Below are positions 35,212-44,729 of a stretch of 64,000 nt of DNA, piece by piece. Below the pieces are notes generated by a model. That model did not search any database, was not told where the DNA came from, and saw nothing but the letters and a program-made list of their open reading frames with translations. Positions within the stretch are counted from its first letter, which is position 1. Each line of letters opens with the position of its first letter. Position numbers and translations under genes: made by a program. This DNA comes from Gemmatimonadota bacterium (GTDB taxonomy: Bacteria > Gemmatimonadota > Gemmatimonadetes > Longimicrobiales > Gaopeijiaceae): positions 186,001 to 250,000 of the forward strand of contig JAJDUP010000035.1 in the NCBI GenBank assembly GCA_022826565.1. Reading direction: 5' to 3'.

Positions 35212-37521
35212 TCAGTTGCTGGCCGGGCTCCCCAGCGGTCTCAGATGCTCCACGAAGTACCTCGCCATGGCGTTCTGGAAGTACGTCATGCTCTGCCCCT
35301 GTAGCCCGTGACTCTGGTCCGGCAGCACGAGCAGATCGAAGGGCTTGTCTGCCCGGATCAGGGCTTCCGCCATCCGCATCGTCTGCGCGAAGGGTGTGTT
35401 GACGTCGGCGGTCCCGATCGTGATCAGGAGCTTGCCCGCAAGCCGATCCGCGATCGTCAGGTTGGACGCGTAGGCGTACCCTTCCGGGTTCTCGGAGGGC
35501 TTGAGCATGTACGGCTCGACAGGCACCCACGCCACCGACTCCAACTCGACGACCGGGGACCCGGACACCCCCACATGGTAGACATCGGGGGCGAGCAGCA
35601 TCGCGCGCAGGGTGAAGTAGCCGCCCCACGAATAGCCGTGCACGCCGACGCGGTCCAGGTCCATGTAGGGCCGCGCTTCGCCCAGTTGGCGGATCGTGGC
35701 CACGTGATCGGGGATCTCGTTGCGGCCGATGGCCTTGTAGACGACGTCCTGGAAGGCCTTGCCGCGTCCGGGCTGCCCACGTGCGTCCACGATGAAGGTG
35801 ACGAAGCCGAGCTGCGCCAGTGCCTGCGCCTGCAAGCCCCACCCGTTGGGCACGAAGGTGCGCGGCACGGCGGTCGTCTGGGAGCCCGGGTACATGATCT
35901 CGACCACGGGGTACCGGCGCGACGGGTCGAAGTCGGGCGGATGGTAGATCACGCCGTAGAGATCGGTCTCGCCGTCGTCCGCCTTGACCACGAACTCTTC
36001 GGGGGGACGCCAGTCGAGGGCGTCGAGGGCGCTGACGTCTGCCACGGACAGCGTCTCGATGAGGGTGCCGTCGGCGGACCGCAGTTCGGAGCGGGGCGGC
36101 CGGTCCACCGAGGAATGGGTGTCGACGAAGAATGTCTTCGACGGGCTGAGCTGGATGGCGTGCTGTCCGCTGCCCTCGGTGAGCTGCTCGGGATCGCCGC
36201 CGTCGAGGCCCACGCGGTAGAGGTGGATGTCGTAGGGTCGCTCGGGATCGCGCAGTGCACTGAAATACACCCATCCGGCCTCCGCGTCGACCGCTGAGAC
36301 CGGCCCGGTCGGGAATGGTCCCGAGGTGAGGCGGCGCACGAGTTCACCGCTGTTCCTGTAGAGGTACAGGTGCGTGAAGCCGTCCCGTTCGGAGAGCCAC
36401 AGGAAGCGGTCGTCGTCGACCGGCGTGTAGAAGGATCCCTGCACCTCGAGCAGGCGCAGACCCTCGATGTACGTATCCTGCCGTTCGGTGAGGATGATCC
36501 GGCTCTCGCCCGTCACAGGGTCCGCCTCCATCAGATCGAGGCGCGTCATCGGCCGGTTCACCCGCTGGAACAGAAGCCGCGACCCGTCCGGACTGAAGCC
36601 GATCACGTGGATGCCGATCTCCCCGTCGGTCTGCAGGTCCACGGCGACCGGTTCGCGGGCGTTCACGTCCACCACGTACAGCTCGGGCTGCGGCCAGGGA
36701 CCGCCGGTGTAGGGGTAGTCCCGCCACTCGACCTCCTCCTCCGGCCCGAGCCAGTGCACCACCGGCATCCTGTGAACGCCGTCGCTGCGGGTCCGCTGGG
36801 CCGTGAAGCGGTACCCGTCGGCGGACCACTTCGCTCCCGCCACGGACCAGGCGTAGCGGTCTTCCCCGTCGTCGGTAATCCGCACCACACGGCCGTCCTC
36901 GCTGGACCGCAGCCAGAGGTCGTTGTCCTGGTGGCGGAGGAACCAGGCCCTGTTGGGCGAGGGCACCTCCATGACCGCCCCGGAGGTCGTGGGCCACCCG
37001 TCGTCGACCATCTGCGGGGTCGTGCGCGCGACCTCGGCGGCAGTCCTGACGGGGATTCCTTCGACGTCGTAGGTGTCGAGATCGACCCGGAATCGCCTTC
37101 CCTCCACCTCGAACTCGGCCGCCGAACCCTCTTCGTCCCAGGTCATGTCCGAGAAGGGCAGTCCGTCGAAGGGGGGCGTGTGTCCCAGGACCGGAGCCAG
37201 TGCAGCACGGAGCCGTCCGGTGTCGAAGAACGGCCCCCGCGTTCCTTCAGTCGGATCGACCCGGTAGATCACGGTATTCGCGGGAGCTCCGTCGGCATAC
37301 CAGAAGGATTCGCCGTCCCTCAGCCACCGGGCAGCGGCGGTTCCTCCCTTGACGAGGGCCGGGAAATCCATGAGTTGGCGGAAGCGGGCAAACCGGTCCT
37401 CGGGAATCTCCTGGGCGGCGGCCGGGAGACTCGCGCCCGCCACCATGGCCAGGACCGGCAGCGAGAGCCCGGCCCGCAGGAAGACGCAACGGAAACTCGG
37501 GCAGGAACGGGACCTGATCAT
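35212..37521 (-). CDS. S9-family prolyl peptidase (DPP4-like), intact triad
   Basis: 769 residues from the ATG at 37521, preceded by GGAGTGAGC. A signal peptide ends LPAAAQ. N-terminal beta-propeller region with WSADGYRF, FSPDGSRLLF and similar blades, then a catalytic alpha/beta domain: PVVEIMYPGSQ, VTFIVDARGQPGRGKAFQD, nucleophile in GVHGYSWGGYF, Asp in GTADVNTPFAQT, His in DQSHGLQGQ. It is probably a periplasmic dipeptidyl- or prolyl peptidase. All three residues fit, unlike the two S9 paralogues near 43-46 kb. Confidence 0.93.
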   Translation of the reverse strand: MIRSRSCPSFRCVFLRAGLSLPVLAMVAGASLPAAAQEIPEDRFARFRQLMDFPALVKGGTAAARWLRDGESFWYADGAPANTVIYRVDPTEGTRGPFFDTGRLRAALAPVLGHTPPFDGLPFSDMTWDEEGSAAEFEVEGRRFRVDLDTYDVEGIPVRTAAEVARTTPQMVDDGWPTTSGAVMEVPSPNRAWFLRHQDNDLWLRSSEDGRVVRITDDGEDRYAWSVAGAKWSADGYRFTAQRTRSDGVHRMPVVHWLGPEEEVEWRDYPYTGGPWPQPELYVVDVNAREPVAVDLQTDGEIGIHVIGFSPDGSRLLFQRVNRPMTRLDLMEADPVTGESRIILTERQDTYIEGLRLLEVQGSFYTPVDDDRFLWLSERDGFTHLYLYRNSGELVRRLTSGPFPTGPVSAVDAEAGWVYFSALRDPERPYDIHLYRVGLDGGDPEQLTEGSGQHAIQLSPSKTFFVDTHSSVDRPPRSELRSADGTLIETLSVADVSALDALDWRPPEEFVVKADDGETDLYGVIYHPPDFDPSRRYPVVEIMYPGSQTTAVPRTFVPNGWGLQAQALAQLGFVTFIVDARGQPGRGKAFQDVVYKAIGRNEIPDHVATIRQLGEARPYMDLDRVGVHGYSWGGYFTLRAMLLAPDVYHVGVSGSPVVELESVAWVPVEPYMLKPSENPEGYAYASNLTIADRLAGKLLITIGTADVNTPFAQTMRMAEALIRADKPFDLLVLPDQSHGLQGQSMTYFQNAMARYFVEHLRPLGSPASN

Positions 37522-37911
37522 GCTCACTCCATTGTCGGGATTCGAGAAGGCAAAGGGTACCGGGGGCAATAGTACCCGCGGGCCCCTGCACATACCAACC
37601 GCAGCCGCCGGCCGGCCGACCTTTCACAAGTCGACGAAAGTTCGTACCTTGGCGGTCGCGGGTGGACCGGGTTTGCGGCGTCGCGTGCGCCGCGCCGGCC
37701 GCAGGAGCCCGCTGACGGGGTCGGGCCCAGATGAGGGAGGTATGCCGGTGAGTCGATTGCACCGAGCGATCGGGCGGGGGCGAGGCTTGACCACGCTTTG
37801 CTTTTAAGCGGATCGGAACACGATGAGTCACGGGGCACGGGAATGTGGTGTACAAAGGTGCATACATACTTTCTGCCTCACGTTGTACGCAATCAACACA
37901 GGAGGTGTCAT
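37522..37911. other. Divergent intergenic region between S9 peptidase and SusC
   Basis: The 390-base gap holds the promoters for both genes. A candidate plus-strand element TACCTTGG occurs at 37645-37652 with TTTCAC 17 bases earlier (37622-37627). AGGAGG sits just before the SusC ATG. No gene can be supported. Confidence 0.4.
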
Positions 37912-40899
37912 ATGAGATTGCGCTACGGCATCCTGGCGGGCCTGATCACGATCATGGGCACCGGAGAAGTCCTGGCCCAGACGCGTGCTCTCACGGGCTC
38001 CGTAACGGACGCCACCACTGGACAGCCCATTTCCGGCGCGGCGGTCGCCGTCTCGGGAACGACCCTCGGCACCTTTACGGAGGACGACGGCAACTTCGCC
38101 GTCGCCGTGGGGGCGGGCGAGGTCGTGCTCGAGGTGAGCATGCTGGGGTACCAGCCCGCGACCATCACCGTGCCGGAGGGGACGAACAACATCAGCGTCA
38201 CCCTGCGGGTCGACGTCCTCAACCTCGACGAGATCGTGGTGACGGGACAGGCGACCGGGATCTCCCGGCGGAACCTCGCGAACGCGGTCTCGACGGTGAG
38301 CGCGAGGGACCTCGAAAGGGTGCCCTCGTCCTCGGTCGAGCAGGCGCTCCGGGGCAAGGTCGCCGGGGCGAACATCCAGTCGAACTCGGGAGCCCCGGGC
38401 GGAGGCATGCAGCTCCAGCTCCGTGGTGTATCCACGATCCTCGGCGCCCACACGCCGCTCTACGTGGTGGACGGGGTGATCGTCAGCGACCACACGATTC
38501 CGTCCGGCGTGCACACCGTGACGGTGTCGTCGTCGAACCCGGTCCGCGGGGGCTCGCAGGACAACTCCGCGAACCGCATCGCCGACCTGAACCCCTACGA
38601 CATCGAGAGCATCGAAGTGCTGAAGGGCGCCTCGGCCGCGGCGATCTACGGGTCGAAGGCGAACAACGGGGTCGTCATCATCCGCACCAAGCGCGGGCGG
38701 GTCGGCGCGCCGCAGTTCAACGTCACCCAGCGCTTCGGCTTCTCGCAGCTCTCCAACAAGCTCGGCCTGCGCGAGTTCACTTCGATGGACGAGGCGGTCG
38801 AGTTCTTCGGGCCCCAGGCGCAGGACCACTGGCAGGCCGGCAAGTTCTTCGATCACGAGGAGCTGCTGGCGGGGAACTCACCCCTGTCGTACGAGACTTC
38901 GGCCAGTGTGAGCGGCGGCACCGAGGACACCCGCTACTACGCATCGGGTCTGGTCAAGCACGATGGCGGGATCATCGACAACACCTTCTACAACAAGGAG
39001 TCGCTGAAGCTGAACATCGACCAGACACTCGGTGACCGGGTCTCGTTCAGTCTCAACACCAACGCCATCCACACGCTGGCGGGCCGCGGCATCACCAACA
39101 ACGACAACCGGAGCATCAGCTACTACATGACGCTCCCGTCGACGCCCAGCTTCGTTGACCTGCGCGCGGTTTGCGCGGACGGAAGCCGCCAGGCCGACAT
39201 CGACAAGTGTCCGAGCGGAACGGGCGTCTATCCCAGGAACCCCTTCGCCGGGTCGAACATCCTGGAGACGGCTTCGCTCGTGCGGAACGACGAGGAAGTC
39301 TGGCGCTTCGTGGGGTCCGGAAACCTGACCTTCGACGCCATCACGTCATCGACGCACAACCTGCGGCTGAGCGCCACGGGCGGGATCGACTTCTACAACC
39401 AGAAGAACGAACTCTTCTCGCCGCCCGAATCGCAGTTCGAGCCCAGCGACGGGCTTCCCGGCACGTCGGTGCTCGGGTCGGGCTACAGCCAGTACATGAA
39501 CGCGAACCTGAACGCTGTCTACACATTCAACTCCGACGCCTTCCAGTCGACGACTTCCTTCGGCACCCAATACGAGATCCGCGACCTCGACGTGAGCAGC
39601 ACGATCGCGAAGAACCTCATCGGGGGCCTGCAGAACATCGACCGGGGCACGGCGACCGAGGTCAGGCAGAACCGGGAACGGATCCTCGACTTCGGCATCT
39701 TCGCCCAGGAAGAGCTGCTGATGATGGACGAGCGGCTGCTCCTGACAGCGGGTGCGCGCGCCGACCGGAGTTCCAATAACTCCGACACCGACGCGTTCCA
39801 CTTCTACCCGAAGTTCGCGGCCTCGTACCGATTCCCGATCGGCGGCGACCTCCTGGAGGAAGTGAAGTTCCGGGGCGCCTGGGGCCAGTCGGGCAACCAG
39901 CCGGTCTACGGGCAGAAGTTCACCGAGTACGAGGGCCGCAACATCGGCGGACTGCCGGCGCTGCGGGTACAGGGCGCCACGGCGGCGCTGGATCTGCGCC
40001 CCGAGCGTCAGACCGAGATCGAGGGCGGCGTCGACGCCACCCTGTTCGAGGACCGCGCCACGCTCGAGCTGACCTACTTCAACAAGACCGTCAAGGACGT
40101 GATCCTGGAGCGCTCGCTCGCACCCTCGACCGGATTTGTGGAGTCGATCTTCAACGGCGGCGAGCTCAACATCTGGGGGGTCGAAACCGCGCTGACGGTG
40201 GTTCCCTTCTTCACGCGCAACCTGCAGTGGACCTCGCGCACCACCTTCACCATGGACCGCAGCGAGGTGATCTCGCTGCCCGTGCCGCGCTTCACGGTCC
40301 AGGGCTTCGGGTACTTCTACGGCACCACCGCCGTGGAGGTAGGCAGATCGCTGACGCTGCTGTGGGGCAACGGCCCCGACCCCGAGACCGGCGAGGTCGG
40401 CGTGGGACCGCTGGCCGATTCCAACGCCGACTTCCGGATGGGCTTCTCGAACGACATCAGCTTCGGGCGGTTCAACATCTACTCGACGCTGGACTGGCAG
40501 AAAGGCGGAACGGCGAACAACCTAACCCAGTTCCTCTTCGACCTGACGCGGAACACCGAAGACTGCAACAACCTGGTCGACGGCGAGAGCGTCTGCGTGA
40601 AGCGCAACCGGGAGTTCCCGAACAACACCGGGACCTACTTCCAGGACGCTTCCTTCGTGAAGCTGCGCGAGCTGACGGTCACCTACGACCTTCCCGAAGA
40701 CATGGTCGCGAACGTCTGGAGCGCGGCCCGGCACATCCGCCTCAACCTGAGCAGCCGCAACCTCCTGACCTTCACCGACTACGCCGGACTGGACCCCGAA
40801 GTCAGCAACTTCGGCAGCGAGGCGGTCGGCCGTGGCCAGGACGTGGCACCCTATCCACCGAGCCGGAGCTTCTGGTTCTCGGTGGACGTGGGCTTCTAA
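37912..40899 (+). CDS. SusC/RagA-type TonB-linked outer-membrane transporter
   Basis: 995 residues with AGGAGG before the ATG at 37912. Signal peptide MRLRYGILAGLITIMGTGEV. An N-terminal carboxypeptidase-regulatory domain (LTGSVTDATTGQPISGAAV, VSMLGYQPATI) leads to a TonB box-like LDEIVVTGQ, plug domain SSSVEQALRGKVAG, LYVVDGVIV, DIESIEVLKGASAAAIYGSKANNGVVIIRTK, and a barrel ending FWFSVDVGF. It imports a ligand captured by the adjacent SusD-type lipoprotein. In this peptidase neighbourhood the ligand may be peptides, but that is inference. Confidence 0.95.
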   Translation: MRLRYGILAGLITIMGTGEVLAQTRALTGSVTDATTGQPISGAAVAVSGTTLGTFTEDDGNFAVAVGAGEVVLEVSMLGYQPATITVPEGTNNISVTLRVDVLNLDEIVVTGQATGISRRNLANAVSTVSARDLERVPSSSVEQALRGKVAGANIQSNSGAPGGGMQLQLRGVSTILGAHTPLYVVDGVIVSDHTIPSGVHTVTVSSSNPVRGGSQDNSANRIADLNPYDIESIEVLKGASAAAIYGSKANNGVVIIRTKRGRVGAPQFNVTQRFGFSQLSNKLGLREFTSMDEAVEFFGPQAQDHWQAGKFFDHEELLAGNSPLSYETSASVSGGTEDTRYYASGLVKHDGGIIDNTFYNKESLKLNIDQTLGDRVSFSLNTNAIHTLAGRGITNNDNRSISYYMTLPSTPSFVDLRAVCADGSRQADIDKCPSGTGVYPRNPFAGSNILETASLVRNDEEVWRFVGSGNLTFDAITSSTHNLRLSATGGIDFYNQKNELFSPPESQFEPSDGLPGTSVLGSGYSQYMNANLNAVYTFNSDAFQSTTSFGTQYEIRDLDVSSTIAKNLIGGLQNIDRGTATEVRQNRERILDFGIFAQEELLMMDERLLLTAGARADRSSNNSDTDAFHFYPKFAASYRFPIGGDLLEEVKFRGAWGQSGNQPVYGQKFTEYEGRNIGGLPALRVQGATAALDLRPERQTEIEGGVDATLFEDRATLELTYFNKTVKDVILERSLAPSTGFVESIFNGGELNIWGVETALTVVPFFTRNLQWTSRTTFTMDRSEVISLPVPRFTVQGFGYFYGTTAVEVGRSLTLLWGNGPDPETGEVGVGPLADSNADFRMGFSNDISFGRFNIYSTLDWQKGGTANNLTQFLFDLTRNTEDCNNLVDGESVCVKRNREFPNNTGTYFQDASFVKLRELTVTYDLPEDMVANVWSAARHIRLNLSSRNLLTFTDYAGLDPEVSNFGSEAVGRGQDVAPYPPSRSFWFSVDVGF

Positions 40900-40921
40900 C
40901 GTGAACGGGAGAGAGAGACCG

Positions 40922-42295
40922 ATGATCAGACAAATTGGCCGTCTTCTGACGGCGGGTCTCGTCGCAACCGTTTTCACGGCGTGCGAATTGACCGTACCCG
41001 ACTTCAACAATCCGAGCGTGGAGGACCTGCAGAACAACCCGAACTCGGCCAGCGTCGCGGCCGCGGCGCAGGGTCTGCTCTTCGACACGCGCCTTACCGC
41101 GGCCGACATGGTGCACTGGGTCGGCGCCTTTGGCCGCGAAGTCTACCCGATGGCGCCGACGGGGTCGTCCCTGCCCGGCAGCGTCCGCGACCCATGGACC
41201 CAGACGCTCTTCGTGGGGACGCAGGTCTGGGGCGAAGCGTATAAAAACATGCGCAACGCCAACCTGCTCCTCGACGCGCTGGCCGGCTCGGAGGCCCCCG
41301 AGCCCGACAAGGCGGCGGTGCGCGGCTTCACCAAGACCATCCAGGCCTACGACCTGCTGCACATCGCGGTGACGCGGCGGCACCTGGGCGCGCCGATCGC
41401 GGTCGGGTCCGACCCGAACGAACCCCCGGCTCCGATCGTGGGAGAGAACGAGGTCTACGGCCATGTGATCAGCCTGCTCGACGAAGCGCGCGGCGATCTG
41501 GCTGCTGCAGCCTCCTTCCCCTTCGGCGTCACCGCCGGCCTGGCCAACTTCTCCTCGCCGGGCGACTTCATCCGGCTCAACCGGGCCATCAAGGCACGGG
41601 CGGAGGTGCACCGCAACAACTGGGCGGCCGCGCTCCAGGCGGTGTCCGAATCGTTCGCGGGGAGCAACATGCCGCTCGACTACGGCGCGCAGCACAGCTG
41701 GTCGGTCAACTCCGGCGACCTCGTCAATCCGGCGAACCGCCCCGACCTGCTGTACGCCAACACGCGCTTCCGCACCGAGGCCCAGGCCCGGGCGGACGGA
41801 TCGCCGGACCTCCGGTTCCAGACCAAGTTCAAGGAGGTGGGCGCGTATCAGCTGCTGGAGGTGACCTCGGATCTGCAGTACACGCTGTACGAGAGTCCGA
41901 GCGCGCCATTCGTCTGGATCAAGAACGAGGAGTTGATCCTGATCCGTGCCGAGGCGAATCTTGCGATGGGGAACCGGGCGGCGGCGATCGAGGACATCAA
42001 CCTCATCCGCATGAATTCGGGCGGCCTCGAGCCGCTGCCGGATCCCTATCCCGGATCTGACGACGACCTGCTCAACGAGCTGCTCTACAACAAGCGGTTC
42101 TCGCTGGTCTTCGAGTGGGGGCACACGTGGATCGACATGAACCGCTACGACAAGCTGCTGGACATCCCCGTGCTGGGCCCGCCCAGCGCCGACCAGCGGC
42201 TTCACAGCGCGATGCCCTACCCGCTGAGCGAATGTCTCCCGCGCGAGCCGGAGGTTCCGGCGGGCTGCATGACCCAGCAGGGCGTCATCCCGTAG
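40922..42295 (+). CDS. SusD/RagB-type outer-membrane lipoprotein
   Basis: 457 residues from the ATG at 40922. The signal ends VATVFTACEL (Cys21). It has a SusD-like helical fold with TPR-like segments: FNNPSVEDLQNN, QVWGEAYKNMRNANLLLDAL, AKAR-like RLNRAIKARAEVHRN, RAEANLAMGNRAAAIEDINLIR, LLYNKRFSLVFEWGHTWIDMNRY. It forms the surface lid of the SusC barrel encoded just upstream. End overlaps a small lipoprotein gene. Confidence 0.93.
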   Translation: MIRQIGRLLTAGLVATVFTACELTVPDFNNPSVEDLQNNPNSASVAAAAQGLLFDTRLTAADMVHWVGAFGREVYPMAPTGSSLPGSVRDPWTQTLFVGTQVWGEAYKNMRNANLLLDALAGSEAPEPDKAAVRGFTKTIQAYDLLHIAVTRRHLGAPIAVGSDPNEPPAPIVGENEVYGHVISLLDEARGDLAAAASFPFGVTAGLANFSSPGDFIRLNRAIKARAEVHRNNWAAALQAVSESFAGSNMPLDYGAQHSWSVNSGDLVNPANRPDLLYANTRFRTEAQARADGSPDLRFQTKFKEVGAYQLLEVTSDLQYTLYESPSAPFVWIKNEELILIRAEANLAMGNRAAAIEDINLIRMNSGGLEPLPDPYPGSDDDLLNELLYNKRFSLVFEWGHTWIDMNRYDKLLDIPVLGPPSADQRLHSAMPYPLSECLPREPEVPAGCMTQQGVIP

Positions 42296-42702
42296 GGAGG
42301 AGTCGCCAGCAAATACTGGCCGCAGTCCTCGCGCTGGCGGTCGCCGGATGCGCTTCGAGTTCGGAGCGCTCCGGCGAACCGCCCGGCGCGGGCGACGCGG
42401 TTGCCTGGGAGGGTGCGTCCGAGTCCGAGAGTCAGCTGCACATCGACAACCGCAACTGGCTCGACATGCGCATCTACGCGCTTCGCGGGGCAGACCGAAT
42501 TGCCCTGCTGACGATCACGAGCATGAGGCGCGATTCAGTGCCCCTGCCCAGGAGCCTGCTGATGGGCTCGGGGTTCCGTCTGCAGGCCGATCCCGTCGGC
42601 GACCGGCCCTACCGCAGCAACACCATCTATCTTCGCCCCGGACAGACCGTCTGGTGGAGGCTCGAAAACGTGCTGGAGCAGTCCAGCCTGTGGATCCATT
42701 GA
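42232..42702 (+). CDS. Small lipoprotein, start uncertain
   Basis: The frame encodes a clear lipoprotein signal ILAAVLALAVAGCASSSE, a linker and a compact domain (LHIDNRNWLDMRIYALRG, TITSMRRDSVPLPRSLLMGSGFRLQADP, SNTIYLRPGQTVWWRLENVL). The only ATG (42232) is 47 residues before the signal core and overlaps susD by 64 bases. A good GGGAGGAG (42295-42302) sits near the real N-terminus but no ATG/GTG/TTG follows in frame at the right distance; the codon after it is AGT. The gene may use an unusual start, or a start codon has been lost. Domain function unknown. Confidence 0.6.
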   Translation: MSPARAGGSGGLHDPAGRHPVGRSRQQILAAVLALAVAGCASSSERSGEPPGAGDAVAWEGASESESQLHIDNRNWLDMRIYALRGADRIALLTITSMRRDSVPLPRSLLMGSGFRLQADPVGDRPYRSNTIYLRPGQTVWWRLENVLEQSSLWIH

Positions 42703-42731
42703 CACGAGGAAACCTGATACAAGGAGCAAGC

Positions 42732-44729
42732 ATGACCAGCCAACTCAAGCCGGCGGCGGACCGTCGCCAGGGGCTCGCCTCGGCCGTCGGAGCGACCGGC
42801 TGGCGCGTAGCGGCCCTCATCTTCGGAGCCTCCGCAATCCTGGCGGCCCCCACGGCCGCACCTCTGCACGCCCAGAAGGCCGACATCCTCACCATCGACC
42901 AGCTGCTGTCGATCGAGTCGGTGGTTTCCGGCTCTCCGGCGTGGTCGCCCGACGGCTCGGGGATCCTCTTCCAGTCCTCGCTGTCCGGCGGGCTGATGAC
43001 CATCTCCCCCGACGGCGGCTTCCCCACGCGCCTACCGACCGAGATGGGCACCTCCGGCCACTTCCTGGCCTCCCAGATGCCCGGCTGGTCGCCGTCCGGC
43101 CGGTGGATCTCGTACGTGTCGGACAAGGGCGGCTCGCCCGAGATCTGGATCTGGTCGACCGACGACGGCTCCGAGGCGCAGCTGACCAACCTCGGCGGAC
43201 GCATCAACTCCATGACCTGGTCACCCGACGAGCGCTCGATCGTCTTTGCCGGCGACCGCTACGGCAACTACGACATCTGGACCGTCGAGGTGGCCACAAA
43301 GAGCGTCCGCCGCATCACCAGCGACAAGCTCTACGAGGTCTTCCCGACCTGGACACCGGACTCGGAGCGCATCCTTTACGTGCGCCTCGACGACACCTGG
43401 GAGGACCACGACGTGATCGAGGTCGGCCCGGACGGCACGGGAGCCCGCACCGTGCTCCAGGACACCGACTTCTTCGACTACGGCGCCGGCACCACCTTCG
43501 CCTACCCGCGCGTCTCGCCCGACGGCAGCCATGTCCTCTTCCGCTCGCACCGGAGTGGCTGGATCAACTATTGGCTTGCCCCGATCGGAGGTGGTGCGCC
43601 CCGGCCGGTCGCGGCCGCCGAGGCCGATCAGAGCAGCGCGGTCTGGTCGCCCGACGGCCGCTCGATCGCCTACATCGAGAACCACAACGGTCATCACGAC
43701 CTGCGCGTGGTCTCTGCGGACGGTGGCAAACCCCGGGTGCTGGTGTCGCCCGACGGCGGGGTGGCGTCGAGTCCATCGTGGTCGCCCGACGGCACCGCGA
43801 TCGCCTATTTCATGGCCGGCCTGGTCACGCCGCAGGATCTGTATGTGGTGTCTGTGGAGAGCGGCGACAGCCGCCAGCTCACCTTCTCCATGCCCGCCGG
43901 GAACTTCGGGGCGCGGTTGATCCTGCCGGAGAAGGTCCACTACCGCAGCACGGACGGATATTCGATCCCCGCCTACCTCTACCGCCCGGTGGGAGTCCCG
44001 GCGGGCCAGCGCGCACCAGGGATCATGTGGATCCACGGCGGACCCACCTCGCAGTTCAACGACACCTTCCAGCAGCATGTGCAGTTCTTCGCCCAGCGCG
44101 GCTACGCGGTGCTGCTCCCCAACATCCGCGGCAGCTCCGGGTACGGGAAGGACTTCGCCGACGCCAACAACGACTGCTGGGGCCACTGCGATCTGGAGGA
44201 CGTGGTCGCGGGGGTGGACTACCTGAAGTCGCTGCCCGAAGTCGACCCCGACCGGATCGGCCTGACCGGCACCAGCTACGGCGGCGTGATGAGCATGTAC
44301 GCGGCGTCGTTCGCGCCGGACGTCTTCCGCGCGATCATCCCCGGCTCGGGGTACGGCGACTGGATCCACTTCTACACGGGCGAGAACGAACTGCGGCACA
44401 TCAAGCTCCTCGAGCACGAACTCGGGCCCTTCGAGACGAGCCAGGATGTGTGGCGGAACAGCTCGGCAATCTACGAGATCGACAAGGTCTCCACGCCGAT
44501 CTTCATGGTGCACGGCGAGGGGCGTTATCCGGGCTCGGACCAGTCCGAGATCTTCGCCCAGGCGCTGGAGAACTTCTACAAGCCGTACGAGTACACGACC
44601 TACCCGAACGAGAACTACTACGTGTACGGCAAAGCCAACCGGCGCCAGATGCTGCTCGACATGCTGGACTTCTTCGGCCGGTACCTGAAGGACGAAATGG
44701 TCGATGCGGGCGAAAGGATGAACCAATGA
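42732..44729 (+). CDS. S9-like exported protein, first tandem copy, catalytic Asp/His not evident
   Basis: 665 residues from the ATG at 42732 with AAGGAG. A signal peptide ends APLHAQ. A WD40/TolB-like propeller (WSPDGSGILFQ, WSPDERSIVFAGDRYGN, WTPDSERILYV) leads to an S9 fold: IMWIHGGPTSQF, VLLPNIRGSSGYGKDF, nucleophile GLTGTSYGGVM. The usual HGxxD site reads HGEGR, and the usual PGEGH reads PNENYYVYG. The triad Asp and His therefore seem replaced. The following gene is a paralogue with the same substitutions. Expected periplasmic; activity uncertain. Confidence 0.9.
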   Translation: MTSQLKPAADRRQGLASAVGATGWRVAALIFGASAILAAPTAAPLHAQKADILTIDQLLSIESVVSGSPAWSPDGSGILFQSSLSGGLMTISPDGGFPTRLPTEMGTSGHFLASQMPGWSPSGRWISYVSDKGGSPEIWIWSTDDGSEAQLTNLGGRINSMTWSPDERSIVFAGDRYGNYDIWTVEVATKSVRRITSDKLYEVFPTWTPDSERILYVRLDDTWEDHDVIEVGPDGTGARTVLQDTDFFDYGAGTTFAYPRVSPDGSHVLFRSHRSGWINYWLAPIGGGAPRPVAAAEADQSSAVWSPDGRSIAYIENHNGHHDLRVVSADGGKPRVLVSPDGGVASSPSWSPDGTAIAYFMAGLVTPQDLYVVSVESGDSRQLTFSMPAGNFGARLILPEKVHYRSTDGYSIPAYLYRPVGVPAGQRAPGIMWIHGGPTSQFNDTFQQHVQFFAQRGYAVLLPNIRGSSGYGKDFADANNDCWGHCDLEDVVAGVDYLKSLPEVDPDRIGLTGTSYGGVMSMYAASFAPDVFRAIIPGSGYGDWIHFYTGENELRHIKLLEHELGPFETSQDVWRNSSAIYEIDKVSTPIFMVHGEGRYPGSDQSEIFAQALENFYKPYEYTTYPNENYYVYGKANRRQMLLDMLDFFGRYLKDEMVDAGERMNQ

